Made by a program: the position numbers and the translations under genes. The notes beneath the pieces were generated by a model. The model was not told where the DNA came from and ran no database searches. It was given only the letters and a program-made list of their open reading frames with translations. A DNA stretch of 52,989 nt from Clostridium tagluense. Lineage in GTDB: Bacteria; Bacillota; Clostridia; Clostridiales; Clostridiaceae. The stretch lies in contig NZ_BHYK01000029.1 in assembly GCF_003865095.1 (NCBI RefSeq), positions 1 through 52,989 on the forward strand, given 5' to 3'. Below, piece by piece: positions 1 through 7,789 of the stretch. Within the stretch, counting starts at the first letter, position 1, and each line of letters opens with the position of its first letter.

Positions 1-13
1 GTAAGAATCCCAT
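1..13 (-). CDS. 5' end of a DUF5670 (lmo0937-type) small membrane protein, cut by the window edge
   Basis: Only the first four codons (MGFL) are inside the window, on the minus strand from an ATG at 13. They match the start of the complete DUF5670 gene at 3851-4000, and the upstream sequence is a near-identical copy of that gene's leader, including the AAAGGAG ribosome binding site. It is inferred to be a fourth paralogue continuing to the left. Confidence 0.6.
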
Positions 14-181
14 ACAGATATCACTCCTTTATAAATTATTTTTTTAAAAAAGGTGTTAATACCTAAATTTTACGTCTAATACTAAACAAATTTAAATTTG
101 CGGAAAACTTAGAATATTATGGTTATATTGTATCACTAATTTCGATATATTTCAAGCTTTTTCGACAAATTGATTTAAGTT
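1..181. repeat. Long direct repeat, copy 1 (promoter and leader of a DUF5670 gene)
   Basis: About 180 bp here match 3988-4167. The first ~127 positions are identical, then scattered substitutions and a one-base indel appear. The repeat covers the first codons, ribosome binding site and upstream region of a DUF5670 gene, so it looks like a gene-plus-promoter duplication rather than an insertion sequence. From 182 to 327 I see only AT-rich DNA with no gene. Confidence 0.9.
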
Positions 182-327
182 GTTTCAATATTGCATTTAT
201 TGATTCAATGAACCCTTTTGTGTTTATTATATTTTTGTTTTTTCAGTGAATGTTATAGTAATAACAGTAAATTGGATTTCAATATTTCCTCCCGATTTAT
301 GATAATATCAGTGCAGATACAGAAGCC

Positions 328-1611
328 CTAAAAAAAGAGGCTAACCAAAAGTCCAATAGAAGCCATTGCCATAATAACTGTTATTATCCACCCCATAATG
401 TTAGAAAAAGTAGAATTTGAGTACTTACCCATGATTTTTTTATTGTTTGATATTAACATAACTAAAACCATTAGTGGTGGCGCAGCAATACCGTTAATAA
501 TGGCGGTATAATATAACATCTGAAAGGGTTTAATTGGAAGAAAGTTTATGATAATTCCAATTATCACAGCTACTATAATTACGCCATAAAACTCAGGCGC
601 TCTTTTGATTTTTTTATTTAGGCCCTCTTTCCAGTGAAAGACTTCGGATATAGCATACGCAGCAGAACCAGCCAAAACAGGTACTGCAAGTAGGCCGGTC
701 CCTATGATGCCCATAGCAAATAACAAAGATGCAAAATTTCCAGCAAGTGGTTTTAATGCTTGAGCTGCTTGGGTGGCAGTGTCTATATGGGTTATCCCAT
801 TTGTTTTTAAAGTAGATGCAGTAGTTACAATAATGAAGAACATAACAATATTAGAAAATAGCATGCCTACATTGGTATCAATTTTCATATCCCGTACATC
901 CACTTTTTTTACATCCGGTATACCTTTTGCTGTACCTACAGCTTTTAAACCTAATTTATTTTTTTCATGTCCCTCCTCAACCTCCTGATTAGTCTGCCAA
1001 AAGAATAGGTAAGGCGAGATAGTTGTTCCGAGTATAGCCACAATATTTAGAAGATAGTCTTTACTTGTAGAAAAACTCGGCACAAGTGTTGAATAAAGAA
1101 CTTTCGACCAATCTACTTTGATGATGAAAGTGGTTATAATATAAGCAAATAACGTTAATGCCATATATTTTAAAAACTTAGCATATACTTTATATGTAAC
1201 AGCTATTTCTAAAATAACTATTAATATGGCTATACCTACCAGCCAAAAAATAAATGGTATTCCAATGATAAGTTGACCAGCAGAAGCCATAGCTCCTAAA
1301 TCAGCTCCAATATTAATTACATTAGCAATTGCTAGTAATGTCACAGCAAAATATAATATTTTTTTTGAGTAATGCTCTTTTATTACACCGGAGAGTCCTT
1401 TCGCGCTTACCATACCAATGCGACCACACATCTCCTGAATAACCACCATAAAAGGGAATGAAAACAGAGCAACCCATAATTGACCGAAACCAAACTGTGT
1501 TCCAGTCTGAGAGTATGTTGCTATGCCAGAAGGGTCATCATCTGATGCTCCTGATATAAAACCCGGGCCTAAAATTCTAAGGAACTTCTTTAGCTTTTGT
1601 GTTGTTTTCAT
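328..1611 (-). CDS. Nramp-family divalent cation transporter with non-canonical metal-site motifs
   Basis: This is a polytopic membrane protein of 427 residues with about 11 hydrophobic segments, the usual Nramp size and layout. The TM1 region carries DDDPSGIATYSQ (residues 24-35), where classical MntH proteins have DPGN. The TM6 region reads TTISPYLFFW (196-205) and lacks the usual MPH motif. These changes are typical of divergent Nramp relatives, a group that includes Mg2+ transporters, so the substrate is not certain to be Mn2+ or Fe2+. The start is supported by AAAGGAGGT upstream of the ATG. A 21-residue peptide gene lies 131 bp upstream on the same strand. Confidence 0.85.
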   Translation of the reverse strand: MKTTQKLKKFLRILGPGFISGASDDDPSGIATYSQTGTQFGFGQLWVALFSFPFMVVIQEMCGRIGMVSAKGLSGVIKEHYSKKILYFAVTLLAIANVINIGADLGAMASAGQLIIGIPFIFWLVGIAILIVILEIAVTYKVYAKFLKYMALTLFAYIITTFIIKVDWSKVLYSTLVPSFSTSKDYLLNIVAILGTTISPYLFFWQTNQEVEEGHEKNKLGLKAVGTAKGIPDVKKVDVRDMKIDTNVGMLFSNIVMFFIIVTTASTLKTNGITHIDTATQAAQALKPLAGNFASLLFAMGIIGTGLLAVPVLAGSAAYAISEVFHWKEGLNKKIKRAPEFYGVIIVAVIIGIIINFLPIKPFQMLYYTAIINGIAAPPLMVLVMLISNNKKIMGKYSNSTFSNIMGWIITVIMAMASIGLLVSLFF

Positions 1612-1742
1612 TTTTTTAATACCTCCTTTACATTATAAATACACATTTAATATTTTTAACTGATACACCAGACTAAATGATATACTCAATCTTAATTGAA
1701 CATATGTATAAATGTAGTTTTTATGAATTACCTTTAATCTTA

Positions 1743-1808
1743 CTACATAACGCCGAGTATTTTAAGTATTACAATTATAACAACCACGCCACCAATTATT
1801 CCTAGCAT
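1743..1808 (-). CDS. 21-residue hydrophobic peptide (paralogue family, copy 1)
   Basis: The ORF starts at ATG 1808 behind GGAGTGTG and encodes MLGIIGG, then a run of V and I, then LKIL near the C-terminus. It is almost entirely one membrane-spanning helix with a single lysine at residue 16. Near-identical peptides with the same ribosome binding site occur at 2665-2730 and 6354-6419, and a broken one at 6479-6554. Conservation of the peptide among copies supports translation. It could be a small transporter regulator, a stress peptide or a type I toxin-like peptide; the sequence alone does not decide. Confidence 0.65.
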   Translation of the reverse strand: MLGIIGGVVVIIVILKILGVM

Positions 1809-1848
1809 ATAATTCACACTCCTTTTTATCCTTAATTCACGAAATCTA

Positions 1849-2247
1849 CTATTTTAATTTACTATATTTTATCAACTGTTCCCTTGTTAATTTGAAATTC
1901 CTACCTAAACAACAACAGTGTGGAGTGTTTCCTTGGACGTCTACAATATTTTTAGTATATATATACTCTGACATTTTGGCTCCTAACATTTCCCAGAAGT
2001 ATTCTCCTTCATCATATGTTCCAGTACCATCAATAATATCAATGTTAAATTCTTTTACTAATTGTATTAATAAATTTGTTGCATGCTTCTTATGTGTATA
2101 TTTAACGTCTATGTTTATATCATTTACATGCATGCTATTTTCATTAATCACAAAAAATATGTTGCCTATTATTATTCCATCAAATAAAATGTTTTTTATT
2201 CCTGTATCATTATTGTGCATTGCTCTAGCGTCTTTTAATTTATACAT
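1849..2247 (-). CDS. Hypothetical protein with weak GNAT-acetyltransferase resemblance
   Basis: The protein has 132 residues, starting at ATG 2247 behind AAGGGGGAA. Residues ~48-90 (beginning DVKYTHKKHATNLLIQLVKE and ending near YFWEMLGAKM) resemble the acetyl-CoA-binding half of GNAT acetyltransferases, where a basic loop is followed by a helix and an aromatic-rich strand. The canonical Q/RxxGxG/A loop is not clear. The C-terminal part contains CCC (residues ~111-113). I do not recognise a specific function. The opposite-strand ORF over the same bases has no ribosome binding site and is treated as a shadow. Confidence 0.6.
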   Translation of the reverse strand: MYKLKDARAMHNNDTGIKNILFDGIIIGNIFFVINENSMHVNDINIDVKYTHKKHATNLLIQLVKEFNIDIIDGTGTYDEGEYFWEMLGAKMSEYIYTKNIVDVQGNTPHCCCLGRNFKLTREQLIKYSKLK

Positions 2248-2400
2248 TCTAATTTGTTCCCCCTTTTCAAGAATATATCCATGTCTTGGTTTTTATTGAT
2301 CAAATTTTCATAAACTTTACCATAGTAGTACAAGTAATTATATAGTTAAGGGTAAAAGAATTAAGTGCCATACAACATAATAAGTCTGCAAACAACAAAT

Positions 2401-2432
2401 GCCGCGAAATGAGCATTTCACGGCTTTGCTTT
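2401..2432. terminator. Hairpin, probable bidirectional terminator
   Basis: GCCGCGAAATG and CATTTCACGGC form an 11-bp stem with one mismatch, followed by TTTGCTTT. It lies between the 21-residue peptide gene at 2665-2730 and the hypothetical gene at 1849-2247, both on the minus strand. The rest of 2248-2664 has no recognisable gene. Confidence 0.6.
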
Positions 2433-2664
2433 GTACCTTACTCATTTTAATACCATACTATTTCAGCTATATTTAGGTCTCTGTATTCAATTATAAATGA
2501 AAATTATTTTAAAATATGAAGAAGGTAATTTATATGTCAAGAAATAGCATATTAGTTTAATCGTTGCATGTGAGAAGTATACCATCTACTAAGTAATAGT
2601 TTCAAAGAGGCAGTAACCAGCACAGCTATTGAATCTATTTTTGTTATTATATATAAAATAACAA

Positions 2665-2730
2665 CTAAAAAATATGGAGAATTTTAAGTATTACAATTAT
2701 TACAACCACTCCACCAATTATTGCTAACAT
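2665..2730 (-). CDS. 21-residue hydrophobic peptide (paralogue family, copy 2)
   Basis: The ORF starts at ATG 2730 behind AAAGGAGTGTGAATT, an upstream context identical to copy 1. The peptide begins MLAIIGGVVV and ends LKILHIF, and is one hydrophobic helix with a single lysine. It lies downstream of the PRC-barrel gene, beyond that gene's terminator, so it is probably an independent unit. Confidence 0.65.
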   Translation of the reverse strand: MLAIIGGVVVIIVILKILHIF

Positions 2731-2869
2731 ATAATTCACACTCCTTTTTTTCTCTATCTATTAGTTTTTCTGTAACAAAAAAGAAAACAATTATAATTAA
2801 TGTATAGAATATTACACCATAACCAATTAAGTTTAATAACAACATGTTAGGGGTATCTGTAGCAATGAA

Positions 2870-2911
2870 ACAAAAACGGCAATGATAAATACAATTTATA
2901 CCATTGCCGTT
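2870..2911 (-). terminator. Rho-independent terminator of the PRC-barrel gene
   Basis: AACGGCAATG (2875-2884) and CATTGCCGTT (2902-2911) are perfect 10-bp complementary arms. On the minus strand they are followed by TTTTTGTTT. It sits 84 bp beyond the stop codon of the PRC-barrel gene. Confidence 0.85.
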
Positions 2912-2994
2912 TAATTAATTAGTTCTTTATTAACATACACATTTACACCGACATATAGTTATATTAAAAAAATATAGATTCTCGCTCACTGGTT

Positions 2995-3780
2995 TTAGCG
3001 TAAATGTTCATTGAAATTATCTTCATCGATCCAGTATCCCTGTTGATTATAATGTTGATACAGTCCATCCTCGTAATCTCGGGTTAATAGAACTTCATCT
3101 GTGTATTCCGGTGACTGCTTTATGTCATCACGAAGAAGAGTGATGAATACTTTAGATTCATCCCAACTAACACGTTCTATCCATTTTGGTGAAATAAGAA
3201 CCTTTTTCCCCGGCAACCAATTCTTTGTATCAATGATTAGGTAACGAATCGCCAATGTTTTATCATCAATGATAAAATCATCAACATGTCCAATCGTGCC
3301 ATCTGTAGCTTGGATGTCATACCCAATTACATCGCTAGCCATGTGTAAACGGTTTTCCCACTGTTCGTTAACTTGAGGTGATCCCATTAATTTTTCTTGG
3401 TCTTGACTACTCTCTATGCTAGGATAAAGTCCATTTGTTCCCCACATGGTTGATGCACCCCAATATGTTGGCCATTCATAATATTTATAGTAATCTTCTT
3501 CATATTGTCGTGATATAGGTTCATCATTATACAAAGACGGACTGTTTTCAATCTGATTCTTGGTGAGATTAATGGTGATGGATTGTTCTTCTTTATTAAC
3601 CCCGGCCAACGCATACGGTGAGATTATTACTTGTCTACCAGTTAACCAATTTCCTGTGTTTACAATCAAATAGCGAATTGCCCAAAAGTGGTCATCAAAA
3701 TAAAATTCTTTGACCTTACCTATTTCTCCGTCTATACAGCTCAATTTGTAATTCTTTAGTGTTTTGGCTTTGTTTAACAT
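2995..3780 (-). CDS. Protein with two PRC-barrel domains
   Basis: I place the start at ATG 3780 (261 residues, beginning MLNKAKTLKNYK). AAAGGGAT lies 8 bases upstream, whereas an upstream in-frame ATG would overlap the neighbouring DUF5670 gene. Two PRC-barrel repeats are visible: residues ~8-75 (IDGEIGKVKEFYFDD, RYLIVNTGNWLTGRQV) and ~150-215 (TDGTIGHVDDFIIDD, RYLIIDTKNWLPGKKV). They are joined by an aromatic, Asp/Glu-rich linker. PRC-barrel proteins of this bacterial type are small soluble proteins of uncertain role, often found with stress genes, as here. Confidence 0.85.
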   Translation of the reverse strand: MLNKAKTLKNYKLSCIDGEIGKVKEFYFDDHFWAIRYLIVNTGNWLTGRQVIISPYALAGVNKEEQSITINLTKNQIENSPSLYNDEPISRQYEEDYYKYYEWPTYWGASTMWGTNGLYPSIESSQDQEKLMGSPQVNEQWENRLHMASDVIGYDIQATDGTIGHVDDFIIDDKTLAIRYLIIDTKNWLPGKKVLISPKWIERVSWDESKVFITLLRDDIKQSPEYTDEVLLTRDYEDGLYQHYNQQGYWIDEDNFNEHLR

Positions 3781-3850
3781 AATAACATCCCTTTCATATT
3801 TTATTTTTTCGTAAAATGGCTCTGTGTTATATTTAAAATAACACTTTTTA

Positions 3851-4000
3851 TTATCGTCCTCTTCTACCAATAACATCAAAAACGAATAATATAACAGCTA
3901 TGACAATTAATGCGTGTATCAGGCCACCACCAATATTAAGCACCAGCCCCAATAACCAGAAAATTATTAATATTCCTGCTATCCAACGTAAGAATCCCAT
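3851..4000 (-). CDS. DUF5670 (lmo0937-type) small membrane protein
   Basis: The protein has 49 residues: MGFLRWIAGILII, then FWLLGLVLNIGGGLIH, a second hydrophobic helix and a basic tail (GRRGR). The ATG at 4000 is preceded by AAAGGAGTGAT. The W-L-G...NIGGG...IH pattern is typical of this family of two-helix membrane proteins. Paralogues lie at 7221-7373 and 10191-10343, and another starts at the left window edge. The function of the family is unknown; stress induction is commonly reported for lmo0937-like genes. Confidence 0.8.
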   Translation of the reverse strand: MGFLRWIAGILIIFWLLGLVLNIGGGLIHALIVIAVILFVFDVIGRRGR

Positions 4001-4167
4001 ACAGATATCACTCCTTTATAAATTATTTTTTTAAAAAAGGTGTTAATACCTAAATTTTACGTCTAATACTAAACAAATTTAAATTTGCGGAAAACTTAGA
4101 ATATTATGGTTATAGTGTATCACTAATTCCGACATGTTTCAACCTTTTTCGACAATTGATTTAAATT
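3988..4167. repeat. Long direct repeat, copy 2
   Basis: This copy matches 1-181 and includes the start codon region, ribosome binding site and upstream region of the DUF5670 gene at 3851-4000. The two copies differ mainly in the distal ~50 bp. Confidence 0.9.
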
Positions 4168-4226
4168 GAGGTAATTCATTTTTTAAAATACATTCTAGCT
4201 CTTCAGCTCTTGGAGGTATAAATTCT

Positions 4227-4275
4227 GTAGCAAGAAGGTAACTTCCAGTCACCTCCTAGCGCCTCGGGGGAACTT
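4227..4275. repeat. Dispersed hairpin element, family A, copy A1 (degenerate)
   Basis: The copy begins TAGCAAGAAGG, contains the hairpin GGTAACTTCCAGTCACC and then the core CCTCGGGGG. The TAGCAA end, the ACTTCCAGT apex and the CCTCG core are shared with the family A copies between 10.4 and 27.4 kb. The stem bases differ from those of the other copies. Confidence 0.6.
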
Positions 4276-4503
4276 ATGGTTGATAATGGTACATGGGAAA
4301 GTGAAAGTAATAGGAGTGGTGCTGTGAAGTGGTTAATTCTAAGAATGAAAGTACAAAATGAACCAATAGACAGAAAAGTGTTTGCCAAATATGGATTAAG
4401 CATGTTCTTAGGTAAATATTATAGGGATAATACCGCAAGATCTATAATAATTCATATATGTAGCATCCAACCTCGGTCCACGCCATACCGACACTTCTTA
4501 TAA
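4276..4503 (+). pseudogene. Possible gene remnant next to element A1
   Basis: An open frame of 75 codons has a protein-like middle section (beginning VKWLILRMKVQNEPIDRKVF, about residues 17-60). It has no ribosome binding site, starts directly at the repeat element and ends in low-complexity sequence. I do not recognise the family. It may be an internal fragment of a larger protein left after a deletion. Confidence 0.3.
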
Positions 4504-5049
4504 TATTTATCCTATTTTCATTTTAAAAGTAGATGGCAGACATCCAAACATTACCTTCTAGATTTATAAACTACCCCCAAAAGAGTTTTACCAGGAAAAT
4601 CCTTTATTTAATTAAAATACAATACAAAACACCATAAGGCTTCGTTCTATAAAGGAATATTTATAAAAAAAATGAGTAAATTTACTATATAGATATAATT
4701 ATTAGACTAACTATATTTATAGGCTACTAGCACATTCTTAATTTTTCAATTCTAATGTAAAATAAATTTAAGATTATAGTACAGTTATCCTAGGACAATT
4801 TTAAAGAAATTAAACGAGAAATACTTATAAAGAAAGAAAAAACATAGCGCATGATTAAGTTAACGCAGAAGCACAAAAGGTATATTATGAAATGAGTATA
4901 GAAAGAAATAAAGCTGTGACTAGATTCGAGAATGCAATGAAAAAGAAGAAATAAGAGAGATTAGAGGAAGAATACTGTACTAAGAATTTAAGGAAATGAG
5001 CAAGTGACTAATAATTGGGTTCTTAAATAAATCTAGAGGGTGTGTTTAT
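4504..5049. other. Gene-free AT-rich stretch
   Basis: I see no convincing gene. Short open frames near 4890-4950 are rich in Lys and Glu but lack initiation signals. The ribosome binding site GAGGG of the next gene lies at the right end. Confidence 0.5.
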
Positions 5050-5331
5050 ATGGTTACTAAAATTACTGAAAGGGAGGTGAAAAAAATTAATAAAGATGAA
5101 GGTATGGAAAAGGTAGATAAGATTGTAGACATCAAAGATGATGAAATTATGACTGTGGGAGAAGTTGCAGCATATTTTAAAGTAAGTGAAGATACTGCTT
5201 TTAAATTAGTAGAAAATGGGGAAATACCAGCTTTTAAAATTGGCGGTCATTGGAGAATAAATAAAAATGAATTAGCAAAATTCATGGATAAATTAAAAGA
5301 TGGTAAAGGTGGAAATATTGGAGATGATTAA
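5050..5331 (+). CDS. Excisionase-type helix-turn-helix DNA-binding protein
   Basis: The protein has 93 residues. Residues ~34-82 form a winged-helix domain of the MerR/excisionase class, with MTVGEVAAYFKVSEDTAFKL followed by GEIPAFKIGGHWRINKNEL. This is the pattern that reads short DNA sites in Xis proteins and small regulators. The N-terminal 33 residues are charged. The chosen start has GAGGG upstream; a stronger GGGAGGTG lies inside the frame but is followed by no ATG at normal spacing. There is no integrase nearby, so a transcriptional role is as likely as excision. Confidence 0.75.
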   Translation: MVTKITEREVKKINKDEGMEKVDKIVDIKDDEIMTVGEVAAYFKVSEDTAFKLVENGEIPAFKIGGHWRINKNELAKFMDKLKDGKGGNIGDD

Positions 5332-5575
5332 ATTCTCATTAAAACACTTTCGCAATGCCCTTTACAAAAAAAATTACATAGATTTATATGGGATTGTTAG
5401 TTAGCAGTAATAAGTGTATAGTTATGTCAAATTATAAGTTAATAAAAAAATATAGTAAAGAGCAGTTCAAATGAAAATAAAAATACTGAACTAAGGCGCT
5501 AATATTGCGTGTAATATTATTAGGATGGTGACCCTCATTTTTAATAATCATCAGCACAGTTTATTATTTGTATAG

Positions 5576-5656
5576 ATACATGCAAAATTTGGCATCGATG
5601 AATGTGCTGATATTATTTTAAAATATGCTAAGCAAAAATTTGGTAACACACTTTAA
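5576..5656 (+). pseudogene. 3' remnant of an unknown gene
   Basis: Open frame after a TAG at 5573-5575, ending ...GIDECADIILKYAKQKFGNT-L and stop. It has no start codon or ribosome binding site. Its stop codon overlaps the first base of a strong terminator, so it looks like the surviving tail of a gene. The family is not recognised. The flanking stretches 5332-5575 and 5697-6007 show nothing else. Confidence 0.4.
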
Positions 5657-5696
5657 GAAACCCTAGAAGTTGAAATGCTTCTAGGGTTTCTTTGTA
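5655..5696 (+). terminator. Rho-independent terminator
   Basis: AAGAAACCCTAGAAG (5655-5669) pairs perfectly with CTTCTAGGGTTTCTT (5678-5692) around an 8-base loop and is followed by TG and mixed sequence. The U-tract is supplied by the end of the stem. Confidence 0.8.
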
Positions 5697-6007
5697 GTAT
5701 CTCAAGTTACCAATAAAGTGGCTGTTATGTATCGGTATCATCCACATTCAATAAGACACAACTCAGGATTATAATAAATTATTTTAATATCATAATTAAT
5801 AAATAAATATTAAAAAATGTAATACACAAGGAGTCACATATTTGAAATAAAAGCAATATTACATTAGCAAACTATTTATATAGGCTTACAGCATATACCT
5901 TTAATTCATATAAGTCATATAATAAAAGTTAATACAATGTTAATTATTAGCTGTTAGCTTATTACTATTTATATTTATTTGTGAATTAATTTGGGAGGGA
6001 GCTCATA

Positions 6008-6154
6008 ATGGGAAAAATAGTTAGAGATTTAGATGAATACAATCTTAAAACCTGCATTAATAAATTGAGAGATTTGAGTGTAGAAAGAGTAACGCTAAAG
6101 CACCAGTTAGATGAACTTATAGAAGAATATATGGCTCTAGAAAGACAAATATAG
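6008..6154 (+). CDS. Small coiled-coil protein, 48 residues
   Basis: ATG 6008 follows GGGAGGGAG at ideal spacing. The product (MGKIVRDLDEYNLKT...) is a single charged amphipathic helix rich in Leu, Glu and Arg, with heptad-like spacing in the second half. It looks like the small Spo0E-type or regulatory coiled-coil proteins of clostridia in size, but the Spo0E signature SQELD is absent. Function unknown. Confidence 0.55.
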   Translation: MGKIVRDLDEYNLKTCINKLRDLSVERVTLKHQLDELIEEYMALERQI

Positions 6155-6353
6155 ATTAAAGTGATTTTGTAGATAATTTTCTAATTTTTAAGTAGCAGAC
6201 AAAACGAGATGGAATAGCTATCACAATTTCTAATTAAAATAACTCTGGTTCTAATAAAATGTTTGTTGAAGAGAAACTTTTAGGTAAGTCTTGTGGCATA
6301 AATAAATTCTACAAAATAAATTATAATCCAGAATAGAAAGGAGTGTGAAATGC

Positions 6354-6419
6354 ATGCTAGCTTTAATTGGTGGAATTGTTGTCATAATTATAATACTTAA
6401 ATTTCTTGGTATATTTTAA
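6354..6419 (+). CDS. 21-residue hydrophobic peptide (paralogue family, copy 3)
   Basis: ATG 6354 follows AAAGGAGTGTG. The peptide reads MLALIGGIVV, an I-rich stretch and LKFLGIF. It has the same length, GG motif and single lysine as the copies at 1743-1808 and 2665-2730, though on the opposite strand. An overlapping ATG at 6350 opens a different 16-codon frame and is rejected. Confidence 0.65.
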   Translation: MLALIGGIVVIIIILKFLGIF

Positions 6420-6478
6420 TGGCATGATACGCTGTTTCTACAACGGGATGTGTTTAATTACATATTTTGTTAGAGAGG

Positions 6479-6554
6479 ATGCTAGGATATACTATGATTA
6501 ATTGGACGAATTATTGTTATTAGTATAATACTTAAAATCTTACATATTTTTTAA
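6479..6554 (+). pseudogene. Frameshifted copy of the 21-residue peptide
   Basis: From 6498 one frame reads [18 protein letters not shown] and stop, clearly the same family. The ATGs at 6479 and 6494 are out of frame with it: the second is followed by one extra A. The start region is therefore disrupted by an indel. Confidence 0.6.
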
Positions 6555-6580
6555 TATGTATAAAAGCAGGGGGTGTTTCT

Positions 6581-6772
6581 ATGTATAGATATATTTGTTT
6601 AGTATGTAATTACGAGTTCGATCAAGCAATAGGAGATTCAAATGGCGGAATAGCACCAGGTACTAAGTTTGAGGATGTTCCAGATGATTGGGTTTGTCCA
6701 GTATGTGGAGTACATATTATTGAGATTACTAATACCCGATTTGATAAACACGCAGTTAACGAACTTAAATAA
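6581..6772 (+). CDS. Rubredoxin
   Basis: A small cytoplasmic one-iron electron carrier of 63 residues; typical rubredoxins have 52-55. The four iron ligands are C6 and C9 (CLVC) and C39 and C42 (CPVCG). The hallmark [18 protein letters not shown] is intact. The ~10 extra C-terminal residues are unusual but harmless. The start is supported by GGGGGTG upstream. In anaerobes rubredoxins feed electrons to oxygen- and peroxide-detoxifying enzymes, which fits the stress-type neighbours, although no partner enzyme is adjacent. Confidence 0.95.
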   Translation: MYRYICLVCNYEFDQAIGDSNGGIAPGTKFEDVPDDWVCPVCGVHIIEITNTRFDKHAVNELK

Positions 6773-6977
6773 ATATCATTGAGTGTTAGATGGGCTAATG
6801 GGAAAGTTACGAAAGAATCTAAATTAGAGTCAGTTAGGCCAGAAAGAAGGCAATACAAATTGTATAGCAATTTGGTTCTTGTACTTCGCTATGAGGTTTA
6901 GAGGTATAGGGACAACCTATGCAGTACGGATAACTAGCTTGCTTACTATAAGATAAGTCATAGTTTTGGAGGTTGAT

Positions 6978-7154
6978 ATGCTCAAAATTTTGTTCGTAAT
7001 AAATACTTTAGTAGCAATAATAGCATTAGTCTTTTGGGTTATAGGAATTAAGATTCTTAAAAATCATGAGTGCGACATAAAAGGTATTAGATATATATTG
7101 TTGGGTACTAATGTTACAGGAATATGTATTGTTTTGACTGCCATACTTTTATGA
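6978..7154 (+). CDS. Small two-helix membrane protein, 58 residues
   Basis: ATG 6978 follows TGGAGG. The product has one transmembrane helix at residues ~4-27 (LFVINTLVAIIALVFWVIGI), a short polar loop (KNHECDIKG) and a second helix at ~38-58. No family recognised. It lies upstream of a DUF5670 gene on the same strand. Confidence 0.55.
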   Translation: MLKILFVINTLVAIIALVFWVIGIKILKNHECDIKGIRYILLGTNVTGICIVLTAILL

Positions 7155-7220
7155 GAATAGTTCCTAAATTTATTAAGAAAAAGACAGGTAAATAATGATA
7201 TATGAAATGAGTGGATACAT

Positions 7221-7373
7221 ATGGGATTTTTGCGCTGGATAGTAGGAATAATGATAATTTTATGGTTATTAGGATTTGTACTTAATATTGGTGGGGGCAT
7301 GATACACACGTTGCTTGTCATAGCCGTAATTATATTTATTTTTGATTTTGTTGGTGGAAGACGAAGACGTTAG
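7221..7373 (+). CDS. DUF5670 (lmo0937-type) small membrane protein
   Basis: The protein has 50 residues: MGFLRWIVGIMII, LWLLGFVLNIGGGMIH, a second hydrophobic helix and an Arg-rich tail (GGRRRR). It is about 80 percent identical by eye to the copy at 3851-4000. GAGTGG upstream is a weak ribosome binding site. It is followed 41 bp downstream by the coiled-coil protein gene. Confidence 0.8.
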   Translation: MGFLRWIVGIMIILWLLGFVLNIGGGMIHTLLVIAVIIFIFDFVGGRRRR

Positions 7374-7414
7374 AAAGTTTAGGAGATTAAAAAAAATTAG
7401 GAAGAGGTATTAAA

Positions 7415-7702
7415 ATGGAAAAACGTGATTTATATATACAAAAAATTAAGGCTCAGTTAGAACAATATAGTGCTAAAATAGCGGGGATGCATGGCAAAGC
7501 CACTGAGGTCAATGTTGATATGAAATTGGAATATCTTAAACAAGTGGAGATGCTCGAGGGTAAGAGGGATGGTTTGAAGAAAAAATATGAACAACTTAGT
7601 AAAGCTAGCGAAAGTTCCTGGAAAGATATGAAAGAAGGAACTGAAAATGCTTGGAATGAGCTTAAGGATTCCGTTGCTAAAGCAACAAATCATTTTAAAT
7701 AA
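7415..7702 (+). CDS. sll1863-type stress-response coiled-coil protein
   Basis: The 95-residue protein consists of two long amphipathic helices without cysteines or membrane segments. The pattern MEKRDLYIQKIKAQLEQY..., WKDMKEGTENAWNELKDS and AKATNHFK matches the small helical family annotated as sll1863-like stress-response proteins, whose C-terminal SWxxxKxGxxxAWxxLxxA motif is present here. GAAGAGG precedes the ATG. It forms a block with DUF5670 upstream and YggT downstream, probably co-expressed. Confidence 0.7.
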   Translation: MEKRDLYIQKIKAQLEQYSAKIAGMHGKATEVNVDMKLEYLKQVEMLEGKRDGLKKKYEQLSKASESSWKDMKEGTENAWNELKDSVAKATNHFK

Positions 7703-7789
7703 TCCTTATAGATTATAAATAACCTAAATTGGAGGAAAACAAATGAGATTTATAGGTCTAAAGATATCAATTTTAAACTCAGAAAGATA

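Noticed and set aside
1892-2299. 135-codon plus-strand frame
   Set aside because: It is a shadow of the minus-strand gene 1849-2247, which has a good ribosome binding site; the plus frame has none.
2731-2844. Minus-strand small membrane ORF (MLLLNLIGYGVIFYT...)
   Set aside because: Hydrophobic and open, but without a ribosome binding site and overlapping the better supported 21-residue peptide.
4203-4403. 66-codon minus-strand frame
   Set aside because: It overlaps repeat A1, has no initiation signal and no protein-like pattern.
5461-5560. Possible riboswitch (GGCGC...GGTGACC)
   Set aside because: No known riboswitch core could be recognised and no gene follows directly; only a 3' gene remnant lies downstream.
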